Part shown: positions 10,448-21,785 of the stretch, piece by piece
Layout of the letters: every line of letters starts with the position of its first letter
Numbering within the stretch: the stretch's first letter is position 1
Source: Alligator mississippiensis
Taxonomy: Eukaryota > Chordata > Crocodylia > Alligatoridae
DNA length: 64,000 nucleotides
Assembly (NCBI RefSeq): GCF_030867095.1
Contig: NC_081824.1
Coordinates: 357,387,829 to 357,451,828, forward strand
Direction: 5' to 3'
Made by a program: the position numbers and the translations under genes
The notes under the pieces: generated by a model
What the model was told of the DNA's origin: nothing
What the model saw: the letters and a program-made list of their open reading frames with translations, nothing else
The model's database searches: none

Positions 10448-11409
10448 TGTCATGGCGGGGTCCTACCGGAGGGCCGTGATCTCCTTAAGGCCCCCTTCCT
10501 CTGTGCCAAGTCAGCCCAAGGGCACCCTCTGATTCTCGTCCGCCATGTCTTTGATGTTTAAATGAGTTTGGGAGGCTGCCTTACGCCTTCTTGGTCACTT
10601 CTCGGTGTTGATTCAGACCCCGTGGTTTCCCGGACCCCTTATGGGTTCTGCTCTACCATGGGCACTTCCCGGGCACCCTAGCTTTATGGGCTATGCATGG
10701 CTCCTACCACCCCAATACCACGCCCCAAGCCTCGCAGGTGGAATAGATGTTGTTCTGTCAGGTCTGCACTCACCCTCTCTCGGGGCCTTCTCTGTAGCGC
10801 TGCCCTCTCTCAGGGCTCCTCTGCAGCACCGACCTCTCTCTGGGGCCTTCTCAATAACGCTGCCCTTCTCTCCAGGGCCTTCTCCACAATGCTGTCCCTT
10901 TTTGGTAACACTGCCCCCTTCTCTGGGGCTCCTTAGTACTGCTGTCCCTTCTTCAGGCCTTCTCAGTACTCCTGCCCCTTCTTTGGGCCTTCTCAGTACT
11001 GCTGCTCCCTCCTGGTGCTCTCCATGCCCACACTGGGCCTTCTCAGGAATGCCACCCCTCTCCTGGGGCTCTCTGTGCCTACACTGGGCCTTCTCAGGAA
11101 TGCCGCCCCTCTCCTGGGGCTCTCCGTGCCCACACTGGGCCTTCTCAGGAATGCAGCCCCTCTCTGGGGTCCACTGCAATGCTACCACCTTCTCCGGGGC
11201 TCACCGCACTGCTGTCCCCTTCTCCAGGGTTCACCACGCCCACACTGGGGCTTCTCAGTAATGCCCCCTCTCTGGGGCTCACCACGCCCGCACTGGGGCT
11301 CCTTTCTCTCTGGCTGCTGGCAGGGAACTGCCCCTGCCCTGCCCCGCTAGGGCTCTTTCCCCGGCAGTTTCCCCTCTTTAGGAACAGGGCACCTCAGTGC
11401 ACTGTGACA
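10448..11409 (-). mobile_element. Solo LTR with 5-bp TSD and internal minisatellite
   Basis: The segment begins TGTCATGG and ends CTGTGACA, giving the TG...CA ends and short inverted repeat (TGTCA/TGACA) of an LTR. The pentamer ATCAC occurs on both sides (10443-10447 and 11410-11414). No internal gag, pro or pol sequence and no second LTR is present, so this looks like a solo LTR of 962 bp. It is GC-rich, unlike its surroundings. The strand is inferred from the shared orientation with the LTR-like element at 13119. Two-thirds of it is a degenerate tandem array. Family unknown. Confidence 0.75.
10775..11300. repeat. LTR minisatellite array
   Basis: Degenerate units of about 30-45 bp are built on CCTCTCTGGGGCCTTCTC followed by an AATAAYGCTG or AGTACTGCTG segment. 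A higher-order block with CCCACACTGGGCCTTCTCAG is repeated about five times near 11028-11260. The long open frames here on both strands are a by-product of the repeat. Confidence 0.85.
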
Positions 11410-11525
11410 ATCACCATCCATATGCGGGCATCAATTTTTGAGCATGAAATTAGTCTAATGCACCATTTCCTAGTACCACTACATACAAGTACTAGAAAAA
11501 TGGTGCATATGTAGACCCTGACCAG
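11410..11525. repeat. Hairpin remnant of palindromic MITE
   Basis: TGCACCATTTCCTAGTAC (from 11459) pairs with GTACTAGAAAAATGGTGCA (to about 11507) across a short loop, and GCATATGTAGACCCTG resembles a Chompy-like right end. The solo LTR separates this from related sequence at 10290-10434. Confidence 0.5.
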
Positions 11526-11654
11526 GAGTAATTTGCTCCCAGGCAGCCCAGGCAGCCGGGGGGTCACTGTTGCCTGGGTAAGTCTCAGTCTCTGTGGGAT
11601 GGGGAGAGCTGTCCCAACTACAGGACAGCTCCCTCCCAGCTGGGCTGTGATCAG
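11526..11654. other. GC-rich flank of MITE copy B
   Basis: GC-rich non-coding sequence that appears to continue on the other side of the MITE (GGAGTAATTTGCTCC here; GAAGCAAATTTGCTCC near 12065). This suggests a palindromic host element that the MITE interrupted. Confidence 0.35.
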
Positions 11655-11844
11655 CAGGGAACCTGGTTTTCTCTGATAAAAAGAAATCCCCAATTTTTGT
11701 ATTAAAAAAGTAACCCCAAATCTACATTTTTCCATTATTAAAATGAAATGCTACCAATATATAGAGATATATATAGTGGTGTTTCATTTTACTCTTTTTA
11801 ATTAAAAAATTTGGGATTTTTTATTGGAGAAACCAGGATCACTG
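11655..11844. mobile_element. Foldback hAT MITE (family 1, copy B)
   Basis: The termini are CAGGGAACCTGGTTTTCTCT and GGAGAAACCAGGATCACTG. The arms carry AAAAAAGTAACCCCAAATC on the left and the inverse of the ATTTCATTTTA segment on the right, around an ATATAGAGATATATATAG loop. A perfect 8-bp duplication GTGATCAG is at 11647-11654 and 11845-11852. It is 190 bp long and non-coding. Confidence 0.93.
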
Positions 11845-11852
11845 GTGATCAG

Positions 11853-12944
11853 GGCTGACCCCAATCTCCATGGGGCGGGAAGACCTGTCCTGGCTGCAGC
11901 CAGGACAGAACCCCTTGCCCCACAGAGCCCAGGCCTGACTTCTGTGCCTTCTGCCATCCTTGAGCTGGCAGGAGGGAGCCAGGAGCTCTCTGTCACTGCT
12001 TCAGGGGGCAGAGCAGGGCAGGAGCAGCTCTGGACTGAACTGCTCCCATTGGAAGCAAATTTGCTCCTTATGGACACATGTTCTGATATGTGCCTGGGTG
12101 TAGTTTAGTGCGTCTGAATGATCTGCACAGAAAATTCAAGCTCATTAATTGTGCATATAGACATGCCTGGTGTGTACATTCTACCTAAGTCCCATTTAGG
12201 TGCCTACAAGAACAATTTAGATCTGGGCCATAAATATTACCCTTACATTCTTAATAAATAATATAAATATTGAAGTTGTTCTGTTTTGTTTTCTTTTGCT
12301 TTTCATTCCAGCTATGAGCTTGTGAAATTTTTAGACAGGCTTATATCTATAAAATACCTTGCAAGCTGTTGGTGCTATAAAAATAATAGTAACTTTTAAG
12401 AAATATTTCAGTCTCTTGTACTTGACTCATTGCTAGAATTGACATAAAGCCATGAAAAGTTAACTGGAGCAAAAATGTATAAGAAAATATAGAACATATT
12501 GCACTTAAATTTTAAAGACAAAATGTGATAGCTTAACTTACACAAATAGCCCACTAACTTCACAAGAACTACTCAAGTGATTAAAGAGATCACAGTTTGC
12601 AGCTAATTTCTGAAATTCTGGTTTAGTGGCTTAGTGTTGAGGCCTAAGCTCTGGAGCCTGCTACTGATTCTGGTTCTAACTTGCTATTTGATGTTGGGCA
12701 TTTACCTTTGATTTTCTTTCCACATCTTTCTATGCAAACTATTTCATTATGTGTCTGTTAAGCCCTCATCTATATCAGGTTTTGCAGATGATACAGTTTT
12801 TACAAATCATAACAATATAACAATATACATCACAAAAAATATAAATATAGTAAACTAGTGCTATATTTTTCTGACATCAGAATATTATTTACAATTAGTG
12901 CTAACACCCACTGTTCTGAGTTTCATTGCTTGAGGCTGGCCACA
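11853..12944. other. No gene seen; repeat remnants then plain intron
   Basis: 11853-12170 is GC-rich and looks like the second half of a palindromic element, ending near TGTGCATATAGACATGCCTG. From 12180 the sequence is AT-rich and unremarkable, with a TAGGTGCCTA motif near 12196 that recalls an old interspersed repeat. Confidence 0.4.
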
Positions 12945-13118
12945 TCTACATGAGACCGCAGTTACTGCACAGTCATATAGTACTTGCATACCCAAGTACT
13001 AAGTGACTGTGCAGTAACTGGTGTTACTGTGCAGTAGCATCCCCTCACAGCTTCCTGGTGATGCTTACAGCACAGTAGCTCATTCATTGCTACTCCACAG
13101 CAGCTCATTACTCCCACC

Positions 13119-14540
13119 TGGCCTCGAACATCTTGCTCCGTGCCTCTTTGGTTCGGGTGCCCACCGCAATCCGCCCTGCCATCGCAGGTGGTCTTTCGAG
13201 CAGGTCTTTACACATGATGCAGGTCACCCCTTTCTCGCCTGCCACGACTTTGAATCTTCTTCAGTGGTGGGGCTCAGTACTGCACAGTTTCCCTCGCTGG
13301 CCACTCGTTCCTTCGGCGGTCTTCTGCGAGGCTCCATCTCCCCTCTACCTCGCCCTATACCCAGCCTGGCGGGTCACTGTCGATCCTGCAGCCGATCTTG
13401 TGCACCACGAGTGTCTTTCAATCCATAAGCGTACAGCTCCTTACTTTGTTCTCCTCGCTTCCCTCCGCCTCAACCCCTTCCAGCACGGGGAAACACAAAA
13501 TGCTCTATAGCAAAAGAAAAACGCAAGAAAACTACCACTGATACCGTGCACTCTGCACGTGCCCAATATACACCTTGTGCTCCTATCTGACCTCTAGGGC
13601 CCTTTCTTGTTCACCTAGCCCACCGGCTTGGTCCCTACAGCCCTGGCTATCGTTGCCCTCTCTCTGGGCCTTTACAATGTCGTTGCCCTCTTTCTGGGCC
13701 TCTCAGTATTGTTGCCCTCTCTCCGGGCCTTCGGTATTGTCACCCACTCTCTGGGCCTTCACAGTCTCATCGCCCTCTCTCTGGGCTTTCACAATAATGC
13801 TGCTCCCCTTCCCTGGGGCTCCTCAGTGATACTGCCCTCTCTCTCGGCCTTCACAATAATGTTGCCCTCTCTCTGGGCCTTCGCAATAATGCTGCTCTCT
13901 CTCTGGGTTTTGCAGTAATGTTGCCCTCTCTCTGCCCTCTCTCTGGGGCTTCACAATATTGCCCCTCTCTCTGAGGCATCTCCTCAGGTCCCCTGGGTCC
14001 CTCCACTGTCCCACCTGTTTGGAAGCTGTAGGGAGGGCCAGTGCCTCCCCCTTCTCTGCGGAGGCTGCTAGGCTCAGGGTTTCTCTAGCTTCTGTCTTCT
14101 TCACCCGCCTTTCCCTGCACTGGAGCTCCTGCCTCGAGCGCAGGTTTGTCTTTACCACTGCCGACAGCTTCTCCCTCACTGTGTGAGGTGTCAGATCCGC
14201 CTCTGTTGGGGATCACCATCTCTCGCTCCGTTCCATACTTCCGGCTGACTCCCCCGGCTGAGATTCCTCCCAGTGTCCGATCCCCCACCTCTCTGTGGGC
14301 CGTCCTTTTTATCCCTGCCGGCTGGCAATTGCTGCTGACATCACCAGCCAGCCGCAGCTGAATGAAAGCGCGGCTAATGGCCCACACGGGTTCTTCCCGG
14401 TGTTTCTGCTTTGCCCCAGGTTTTGCTACAAGTAAGTGTTCTTTTTTTACTTTTGCTTTTTCTGTCCCTCCCCCGTTTTCTGGACCCGGGGTTCCCCCCT
14501 TGGGCTTTGGGGTCTCCCCCGTTTGTCTCTCCCTGTTACA
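13119..14540 (-). mobile_element. LTR-like element carrying the same minisatellite
   Basis: The insert ends in CCCTGTTACA, so its minus strand begins TGTAACAGGG. The other end is placed at TGGCCTCG because the flanks CCACC (13114-13118) and CTACC (14541-14545) match at 4 of 5 positions. On the minus strand GGATAAAAAGGACGG near 14305 could be a TATA box about 230 bp from the start, as expected of an LTR U3. It shares the CCCTCTCTCTGGGCCTTC array, in the same orientation, with the solo LTR at 10448. No gag or pol motif was recognised. Confidence 0.5.
13650..13985. repeat. Minisatellite of about 30 bp units
   Basis: About ten units of the form TTGCCCTCTCTCTGGGCCTT followed by CACAATAATG or a variant. 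It is homologous in sequence and orientation to the array in the LTR at 10448. Confidence 0.88.
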
Positions 14541-14640
14541 CTACCATACAGTAGCATTGCATCCCAGTTTGTGCCTTGTGACACTACTGCACAGTACTAA
14601 CAAGCTACTGCACAGTAAACATCTTGTGTAGACACAGCTT

Positions 14641-15240
14641 CTGATTCTCCTCTGTCTTCTGTGGTTGTATACATGTATGTAATAAGAGTGTAATTGTGGC
14701 ATGATTGCAACAAAACTTAGCATAATGTGATGGGGGATAAAATAGTATACAAGGAAAATCTGGTGCCATATATAAGGACACAATATGACAGCTGTTAAGA
14801 AAAATTCAAAGTTTCATATTCTTCCTTGGAGAAATTGAATAGACATAAGTAGTTTTGCATTAGCAGTAACATTGGCCAAATGAAAATATACTAGTTAGAG
14901 AAATTCAACAATTTTTACTTCTATAAATATTTGCACTTTCCCTGCTTCTGTATTGGCTAATATGTCAGTGTAAATTTCAGCAGGAAAAACTCTTTACATA
15001 GCAGCTTGCATTGCTGTAAAAATATATCAGGTATAATGTGTATGAAATGAATGAATGCAATGAATCTAAATTAATGTGTCTTAATTTCAGAACTCTGATA
15101 ATTATTCAGAAATGCACTTGAATTAGGAGGGCAAGTTAAGAGTATTCTAAAGAATCACACTCTCAAAAACATTTAAAAATATATTATGTATTTATTATGG
15201 AATAGACTTGGTCTTAGAGTCTGATTCTTTAGCTAACATC
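14641..15240. other. AT-rich intron, nothing recognised
   Basis: About 600 bp without exon, RNA gene or bounded repeat that I can identify. Confidence 0.45.
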
Positions 15241-15243
15241 CTA

Positions 15244-15568
15244 GGGTGCTTTTACATGTGCTCTGGGACAGTTGGGGCAGGATCACTTTAATTACAGTGG
15301 CTCTGAGAGCTGCTCTAATTAAAGCGCCCGGAGCGTCTTGTGAAGCAGTCTCCCTGTTCTTCAAAATGGTGGTAGGGGCACTTTATCTAAAGCTCATTGA
15401 ACAAGCTTTAGTTAAAGCACCCCTGCCACCATTTTGAAGTGCGGGGATACTGATACACAAGACTCGGAGGCTGGCTGGAGCACGGTAATTACCACACTCC
15501 AGCAGACTAGATTAATTGAGTCTGCTCCAGTGTGCTGTGATTACAGCCCATCTCATGTATAGGCACCC
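15244..15568. mobile_element. Palindromic MITE with CTA target duplication
   Basis: The ends GGGTGCTTTTACATGTGC and CTCATGTATAGGCACCC are inverted complements. CTA flanks both sides (15241-15243 and 15569-15571). Internal inverted segments such as CTTCAAAATGGTGGTAGGGG and its inverse near 15425 make the 325-bp element almost fully self-complementary. It is non-coding and is likely related in mechanism to the element at 3180. Confidence 0.8.
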
Positions 15569-15641
15569 CTAGACCTTTTAAAGTCAGTGAAGTTTTGACT
15601 TTGACTTCAGTGGGTCAGGATTTCATACCATATCCTTAGAT

Positions 15642-15815
15642 CTGTGATTCTCAACCAGGGCGTTAGGTGGTTGTGGTCTTTCTGAGTTCTTTGCAACAGA
15701 AAACAGCTATATTTTTTTTCTGTAGTTAAAAAAGACTTTAAGGACTGGCATTTTCTGAGGAGTACCTTTAGTATGTCCAGGGATGCCTAAAGTCTAAAAC
15801 AGTTGAGAACCACTG
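15642..15815. mobile_element. hAT MITE (GATTCTCAACC type)
   Basis: The left end CTGTGATTCTCAACCAGGG and right end AGTTGAGAACCACTG are inverted complements. Flanks CCTTAGAT and CTTTGGTT match at 5 of 8 positions. Interior blocks TTCTGAGTTCTTTGCAACAG and AACTGGCATTTT are shared with the longer copy at 30640. Confidence 0.78.
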
Positions 15816-17870
15816 CTTTGGTTGGTTATTGCTCTTGCTGAATAATATTAGGGGCATAAGGAAGCCAAGAGACATTTTTATGTGTATTGAGTATAAAAGA
15901 TCAGGCCTTTGGTGGATTAATTTGGAAATCATAGCTATTTAATTGAAACACTCTCTAACTATTAGCCGTTGCGGTACAAAAATCCTAAATGACCATTGAC
16001 TACAAAGTCACACTGATGGCATCCCCTGTTCTTGACATGACCCTTTAAGATGGAGAATCTACTTGACTAACATGGAATTCTATATTTAACTGAATCAGCT
16101 ATTGGTGCCTGACTATGGCATAATTCTTGTTAGTTGCTTGAATAATTGAGTATGATTTTAAATCTCATGACTAAATTTATTTTACTTACCCCCTATACAG
16201 GAGCAAAGTTTAGTATGAAAAAGGATTTTAAAAAATCTTCAGTTCTCTCCAAGGAAAACCAAGGATTTGGGAAGCTAATATATAAAAGAAAAAAGTTCAA
16301 AGATAGTGCAAAACTATGGGTCTACTACTGAGGTTTAAACTTCATAGATATAATATTTTTCATATGTCTGAATATATTGAATATATTATCTTTCATGGGA
16401 TTTCTCAAAGGATATTGAGGTGAGATTAATGTAGAGAAAGTATTACATTAAAAAGATAGCATGGACTTTCTAAAGTGGCTAGAATGTTGATGTTTTGTAA
16501 AGATTTTCATGAGGTCTGATTGATCTCTTTTGAATAATGAACAAAGCTTCAGACATGTAGACTGTAACCTTGGACCATATTCTAGTCACTTTTCACTGCT
16601 TTTCTGTTGTGAGGTGGCCCAAAATGTAATGAATCCATACTCCATGAGATATCAAGAAGTAGAAGCCTGCTGCAGTTTCAAGTTTAGAAGTTGTGGATGA
16701 GGGAAAGGTGCACAGATGGAGCTTTCTTATGGCCTGGTGATCTCCAGGCACTGTCATGGCTGTTTCACTAATTTGGGATACTTAGCACAGATAAGTTCCA
16801 AGATCTGGGAAGCAAAAAGGGAGCTTTTACATATTTCCTACCCACCTCCACTAATATATCCTTGGCCAGAGATAATTAGGATCTGACTTTCGTACTGCCT
16901 GGCCTGAAGCAGTGGAATGCAGGCATGTGAAATGCAAATGACTGTATGCACCCTTTGTTGAATAATGCTTTAGAATCACACCTTGTCCTTGGATGTGTGT
17001 ACACATTTCCCATTGAAGTCAGGAGCACTAACACACACATCTGAGGGCTCTTATGAAGAAATTACATCTAAAATAAGACACAAAAATAATGTAATTCCAG
17101 CAGTGCAGCTTTGTGGTAGCATGCAAGGCCTTTTAAGCCTTATCCTTTGAATTAGATTTGACTTAAAATAAAAAGTGAGGTCAGCCTACTTAGTCTTATA
17201 ATAGTTTCCAGAACAACTGCTAATTTTTTATTAGAAGAGACTCATGACTATGACTAAGATAGAAGTATCTGAAGTTGGACAAAAGCCACAAATGCTGCTT
17301 TCGTAGCACCTAAATAATGTCAAACTCTTGCCATTATTTTGACTCTTACTCTCTCTGAGTAACTTTCATATTATAAAGGGGCAGTCTTTTCTACAGTGCC
17401 ACACACATCTGATTTCTTTTGGTTACTACAGCTCCTTGAGATTTTGTCACATATTGACAGTTGCTTACTCAGATTTATATAGCAGAATCAAGGCTAAGTT
17501 TAGGAAGCTGAAAAATTGATACGCAAGTTGCAAAAGTCTTATGATAAAGAGTTGAGAGCTCCAAAAGAAACAAGAAATGTGAAGCACTAAAAACAATGCA
17601 CCCTCCGCAATGTGTATGATTATTTCAACCCTTGGCATCTCCACTTGCTTACCTGATAAAAGGCTGTGACAAGCCATTTCTTAGGAGCAATATGAAGGCT
17701 GTGGCTCAAGAGTGTATGAAGTATCTTGCTTTTGGAGTCCCAAGGGAAGAATCATTTTCCTGCATGGATTAGGAATTCCTCAGCTGAAAGTGGAGGACAT
17801 GGAGGGACTTTACCTTGGTTTTCTATTTATGAATCCAGCATGTATTGGATGTAGCATAAATCTTCAGAAG
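15816..17870. other. Intronic sequence, no gene seen
   Basis: About 2 kb of AT-rich sequence without recognisable exon, RNA gene or bounded mobile element. Confidence 0.45.
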
Positions 17871-17879
17871 AATTACCTG

Positions 17880-19530
17880 CTCAGTTGATTTATATTGGGC
17901 AGCAGTGATCAAGAGGTGATTGAGTTCAGGATCCTGACAAAAGAGAGAAAGGAGAGCAGCAGAGTATGGACCCTGGAGTTCAGAAAAGCAGACTAGCTCC
18001 CTCAGGGAACTGATGGGCAGGATTCCTTGGGAGGCTGGTCTGAGGGGTAAAGGAGCCCAGGAGAGCTAGTTGCATTTTAAAGAAAACTTACTGAAGGCAC
18101 AGGAACAAATCATCCTGATGTGTGGAATGAGACCAGCAATAACAAATGTGGCAAGAGACCAGCTTGGCTTAGCAGAGAACTTTTTGGTGAGCTTAAACAC
18201 AAAATGGAAGCTTACAAGAAGTGAAAGTTTGGACAAAGAACTAAGGAGGAGTATAAGAATATTGCTCAGGCAAGCAGGGATGAAGTAAGTATGGCCAAAA
18301 TGCAATTGTAGTTGCAGCTAACAAGGGACATGAGGGGTAACAAGAAGGGTTTCAACAGGTGTTTTAGCAACAAGAGAAAATTCAGGGAAAGTGTGGGTGC
18401 CTTACTGAACAGGGAAGGCAACCTAGTAACAAATGATGAAGAAAAGGTTCAATACCTTTTTTACCTTAGTCTTCACAGGCAAGGTCAGCTCCCAGACTAC
18501 TGCACCTGGCAGCACAGTTTGGGGAGGAGGTGAGCAGCCCTCATTGGTGAAAGAACAGGTTAGGGACTATTTAGAAAAGCTGGATGTGTCCATGGGACAT
18601 GAGACAAAATCTGGTCTGTGGGGCCAGATGCAATATATCCAAGGGTGCTGAGGGAATTGACTGATGTGATTGCAGAGCTGCTGGCCATTATCTTTAAAAA
18701 CTCTTGTTGATTGGAGGAGATACTAGATGATTGGAAAAGGGCAAACTTAGTGCCTATCTTTAAGAAAGGGAAGAAGGAGGATCCAAGGATACAGGCAAGT
18801 CAGCCTCACCTCAGTCCCTGGAAAAATCATGGATCAGTTCTTCAAAGAATCCATTTATAAGCACTTGGAGAAGAAGGTGATCATGAACCATCAGTATGGA
18901 TTCACCAGGGGTTAATCATGCCTGACCAACCTGGTTGCCTTCTATGATGAGATTACTGGCTCTGCAGATGTGGGAAAGCAGTGGAGGTGATATATCTTGA
19001 CTTTAGCAAGGCTTTTGATAGTGTCTCCCATAGCATTCTTGCAAGCAAGTTAAGGAAATATGGGTTGGCTGAATGGACTGTAAGGTGGACAGAAAGCTGG
19101 CTGGATTGTTGAGCTCAGCAGGTAGCAATCAATGGCTCAATGTTTAGTTGGCAGTCGATATCAAGTGGAGTGCCCCTGGGTTTGGTCATGGGGCTGATTT
19201 TGTTCATTAATGATCTGGAAGATGGGATGGATTGCACCCTTAGCAAGTTCATAGATGATGCCAAACTGGGAGGTGTAGTATAAGTTGCAGCAAGGGAGGT
19301 GTAGGTTGGATATTAGGAAAACTTTCTCACTAGGAGGGTGGTGAATCACTGAAATAGGTTACTTGGAGAGGTGGTGGAATCTCCATCCTTCAAGGTTTTT
19401 AAGGCCTGGCTTGACAAAGCCATGGTTGGAATTATATAGTTGGGGATGGTCCTGCTCCAAGCAGGGATTTGAAGTAGATGACCTCCTGAGGTCCCTTCCG
19501 ACTGTAATTTTCTATGTTTTCTATCATTCT
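17880..19530 (+). mobile_element. Old CR1 LINE with internal deletion
   Basis: The sequence starts within the endonuclease C-terminus (a DHEVIEF-like block near 17905) and runs through the linker (RPAWLSRELF-like), RT motifs (KGKKEDP, DFSKAFD and GLVMGLI in place of GSVLGPI) to the palm, where FIDDAKLGG appears near 19250. It then jumps directly to the C-terminal LDIRKTFS block near 19300, so roughly 700 bp that normally lie between them are missing. The 3' end is near 19530. Stops and frameshifts are frequent. The subfamily is older than the CR1 at 27482. Confidence 0.85.
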
Positions 19531-19550
19531 ATAACATAAAGCATAATCAT

Positions 19551-19914
19551 CAGGGATCCTGTTTTTTTCTGATTGAAAAGAATCCCCAATTTTCAGTTAA
19601 AAAACAGTAACCCAAGTCTAAATGAAATGATTAAAATGAAATACCACTAATATATGTGATTAAAATTATATATATATATTATAAAAATTATATATATAAT
19701 ATCTATATAAAATTATATAGATATTATATATATAATTTTAATCACAGATATATTAGTGGCATTTCATTTTAATCATTTCATTTAGACTTGGGTTACTGTT
19801 TTTTAACTGAAAATTGGGCATTTCATTTTAATCATGGAAAAATGTAATTTTTTTTTTTTTAACCGAACATTGGGGATTTTTTTTTTTTTTAATCAGAGAA
19901 AGCCAGGATCCGTG
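19551..19914. mobile_element. Foldback hAT MITE (family 1, copy C)
   Basis: Starts CAGGGATCCTGTTTTTTTCT and ends AGAGAAAGCCAGGATCCGTG. The arms include AAAACAGTAACCCAAGTCTA (from 19604) and its exact inverse near 19782-19801, and TTATATATATAATATCTATA with its inverse near the centre, so the whole 364 bp can fold back. TSD is ATAATCAT (19543-19550) and ATAATCAC (19915-19922). Non-coding. Confidence 0.93.
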
Positions 19915-19922
19915 ATAATCAC

Positions 19923-21460
19923 ATGGAAGAAATGCTGGGATTTTGAACACTGAATATCCACATTTAATATTGGGTTTTACAGAACCCTATGGAATCTTGG
20001 CAGCTTTCATGGGTTATGAATTTAAATATACTTTTATACTAAACTATGAACATTTAAATTATTCCTTAGACTCTTGCTCATAGAAGTAATGTCTCAGAAA
20101 TTCCATTTAGGCTAATCAAAGACTTCCCATATGGCTTTGTTTTATTTTGAAAGAATCTAATTTGATATTGTAGTTGAGATGATAATGTATATTAAGGTAA
20201 TACAATTAAAGCCTATTTGGCCCCTTTCCTTATTCCACCCTGCTAGTTGCCTCTGTATTGAATTATTGAATTAAAAAAATATAACCCTAAGGGATATGTA
20301 TAGTTTTCAAAGGAGAGTTTACAGTAGTAATAAAGAAAAGTTATGTGAGGAAACACCCCAATGCAGATGATGAGCTGTATTTTTAAAGAACTGTGAAACA
20401 AGTGTTATCCTAGTCATAATGGATTAATGGATTAGTCATACTGGTTAACACCAGTCCAATGGATCTTTTTTCTCCCACACAATAACTGTCCTTTACACAA
20501 GCTAATTTTAACTTGGCAGTAGGTATTTTGCATGATGAACACTGAAGAGTTTTCTGTGACTGTGTTTACTCTTACTTAAAGATTGCTAAAGTGACGAGAA
20601 GACACTGATACTATCAGTTCTGTGGTAATTTACCTATTTTCAAAGAAATATATTTGCATTAGTGGCTGGCATGTCTCCATTTTTCTAGATGTCTTTCTAT
20701 GCCAAAACAACATAGTTATAACATCGCAGTTTGCATTCTTTTCATTTGTGTTTATTAGGAGAAAGTGAATTATGTAGCATTTGAGCTGAAACAAAGGTAA
20801 ATAATATGCTAGAAAATATATCTTTGGCTTGATTTAACTTCCAACCTATTTTCAGCCCAATTAGAAATACATTATGCATATTTTATAAAATAAAAACTCA
20901 TGAGATCATAAGCCTTTGGTCCTCCATTAAAGCAGACAAATCCAGGTTATTAGATCTAATTATTTAAAATTAGGTAGGATACACTAATAGACTATTTTGT
21001 GTCTTTTCTTACTATGTAAGAATATATTCTTTAGAATGAAGACTTCTGATTAAATATTAAAATGTTTAAATTATGATGGTCCAACATAACAAACTGCAGT
21101 ATTCTAGCTAAAGAACAGTTACGTAAAAATCATATACTGAAACTTTACAACTGAAAAATGAAGCAGAATGATTTTTTGACTAAAATACAAGACTAACGAC
21201 AGCAGATTTTGACTTTGTTCCTAGATCTGTCCAGACTTTCAGTGTGACATTTGCCAAGCCACATATGTAACATACTGTGGTTTCATTTCCAAGCTATATA
21301 ATGGAGAGAATGATAGGCTTGTGAGATTCTTAGATGAAAGTGACCATCACTGAAAAATTTCATTCTAATATTGTCAATTTTTAATGCCCCAATGAGGTAA
21401 AAGTGTTTTGAATTGATAATGCCAAACCAATTTGATGAAATATTGTATATATATTGTTAA
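19923..21460. other. Intronic sequence, no gene seen
   Basis: About 1.5 kb, strongly AT-rich, with no recognised exon, RNA gene or repeat boundary. Confidence 0.45.
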
Positions 21461-21465
21461 ATATT

Positions 21466-21785
21466 CTATATGTATAAAGGGCTTAGTCCATCTGTCTGTG
21501 AGTCTGTCTGTAATACTCTTGGAGCACTCTGATTGGTTACAGGAACAACCAATCAGAGTGTGGAGCACTGGCATGATGGCAGGGATGGAGTGGGGGGTGG
21601 GGAGGGGCTAGGCCAGCGCTACTCCTTGGAGGTAGTGGTGGCATGGAGTGCTGGCGGAGCAGGGCAGAGGGAATGGCAGGGCAAGCTTCCCTTCCACCGC
21701 TTCTGGGAGGCAGTGGCAGCATGGGGTGGTAGGTGGTGGTGCTCTGTCCCCGCCTGCCATTCTTGATGGGCAATTCACCAGTATA
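21466..21785 (+). mobile_element. Possible Helitron-like element
   Basis: The left end resembles TATAAAGGGCTTAGTCCATC followed by CTGTCTGTGAGTCTGTCTG. The right end has a short stem (TGCCATTCTTGATGGGCA) followed within a few bases by CACCAGTA, as in a Helitron 3' terminus with a hairpin before CTRR. No terminal inverted repeats or target duplication are seen. A strong internal hairpin, CACTCTGATTGGTT (21525) with AACCAATCAGAGTG (to 21560), is present. It is non-coding; the class is inferred from structure only. Confidence 0.3.

Larger units (their letters stand above)
12945..14640. mobile_element. Chompy-like MITE interrupted by an LTR-like element
   Basis: The left part starts CCACATCTACATGAGAC and contains a strong hairpin at 12959-13019 (AGTTACTGCACAGTCATATA with its inverse AGTGACTGTGCAGTAACT). 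The right part, 14541-14640, carries ACTACTGCACAGTA and CTACTGCACAGTAAAC and ends CTTGTGTAGACACAGC, the inverted terminus. Between them lies the GC-rich insert at 13119-14540. Confidence 0.65.

Noticed and set aside
10605..11514. Long overlapping frames on both strands (up to 218 codons)
   Set aside because: They follow the LTR minisatellite, have low-complexity composition in all frames, and show no domain.
13021..14361. Several 80-135 codon frames on both strands
   Set aside because: They lie in a GC-rich LTR-like insert with a tandem array. No gag, pol or env motif was found.
10448..14540. One provirus with two LTRs
   Set aside because: The two LTR-like segments have different flanks and ends, and MITE sequence rather than gag-pol lies between them.
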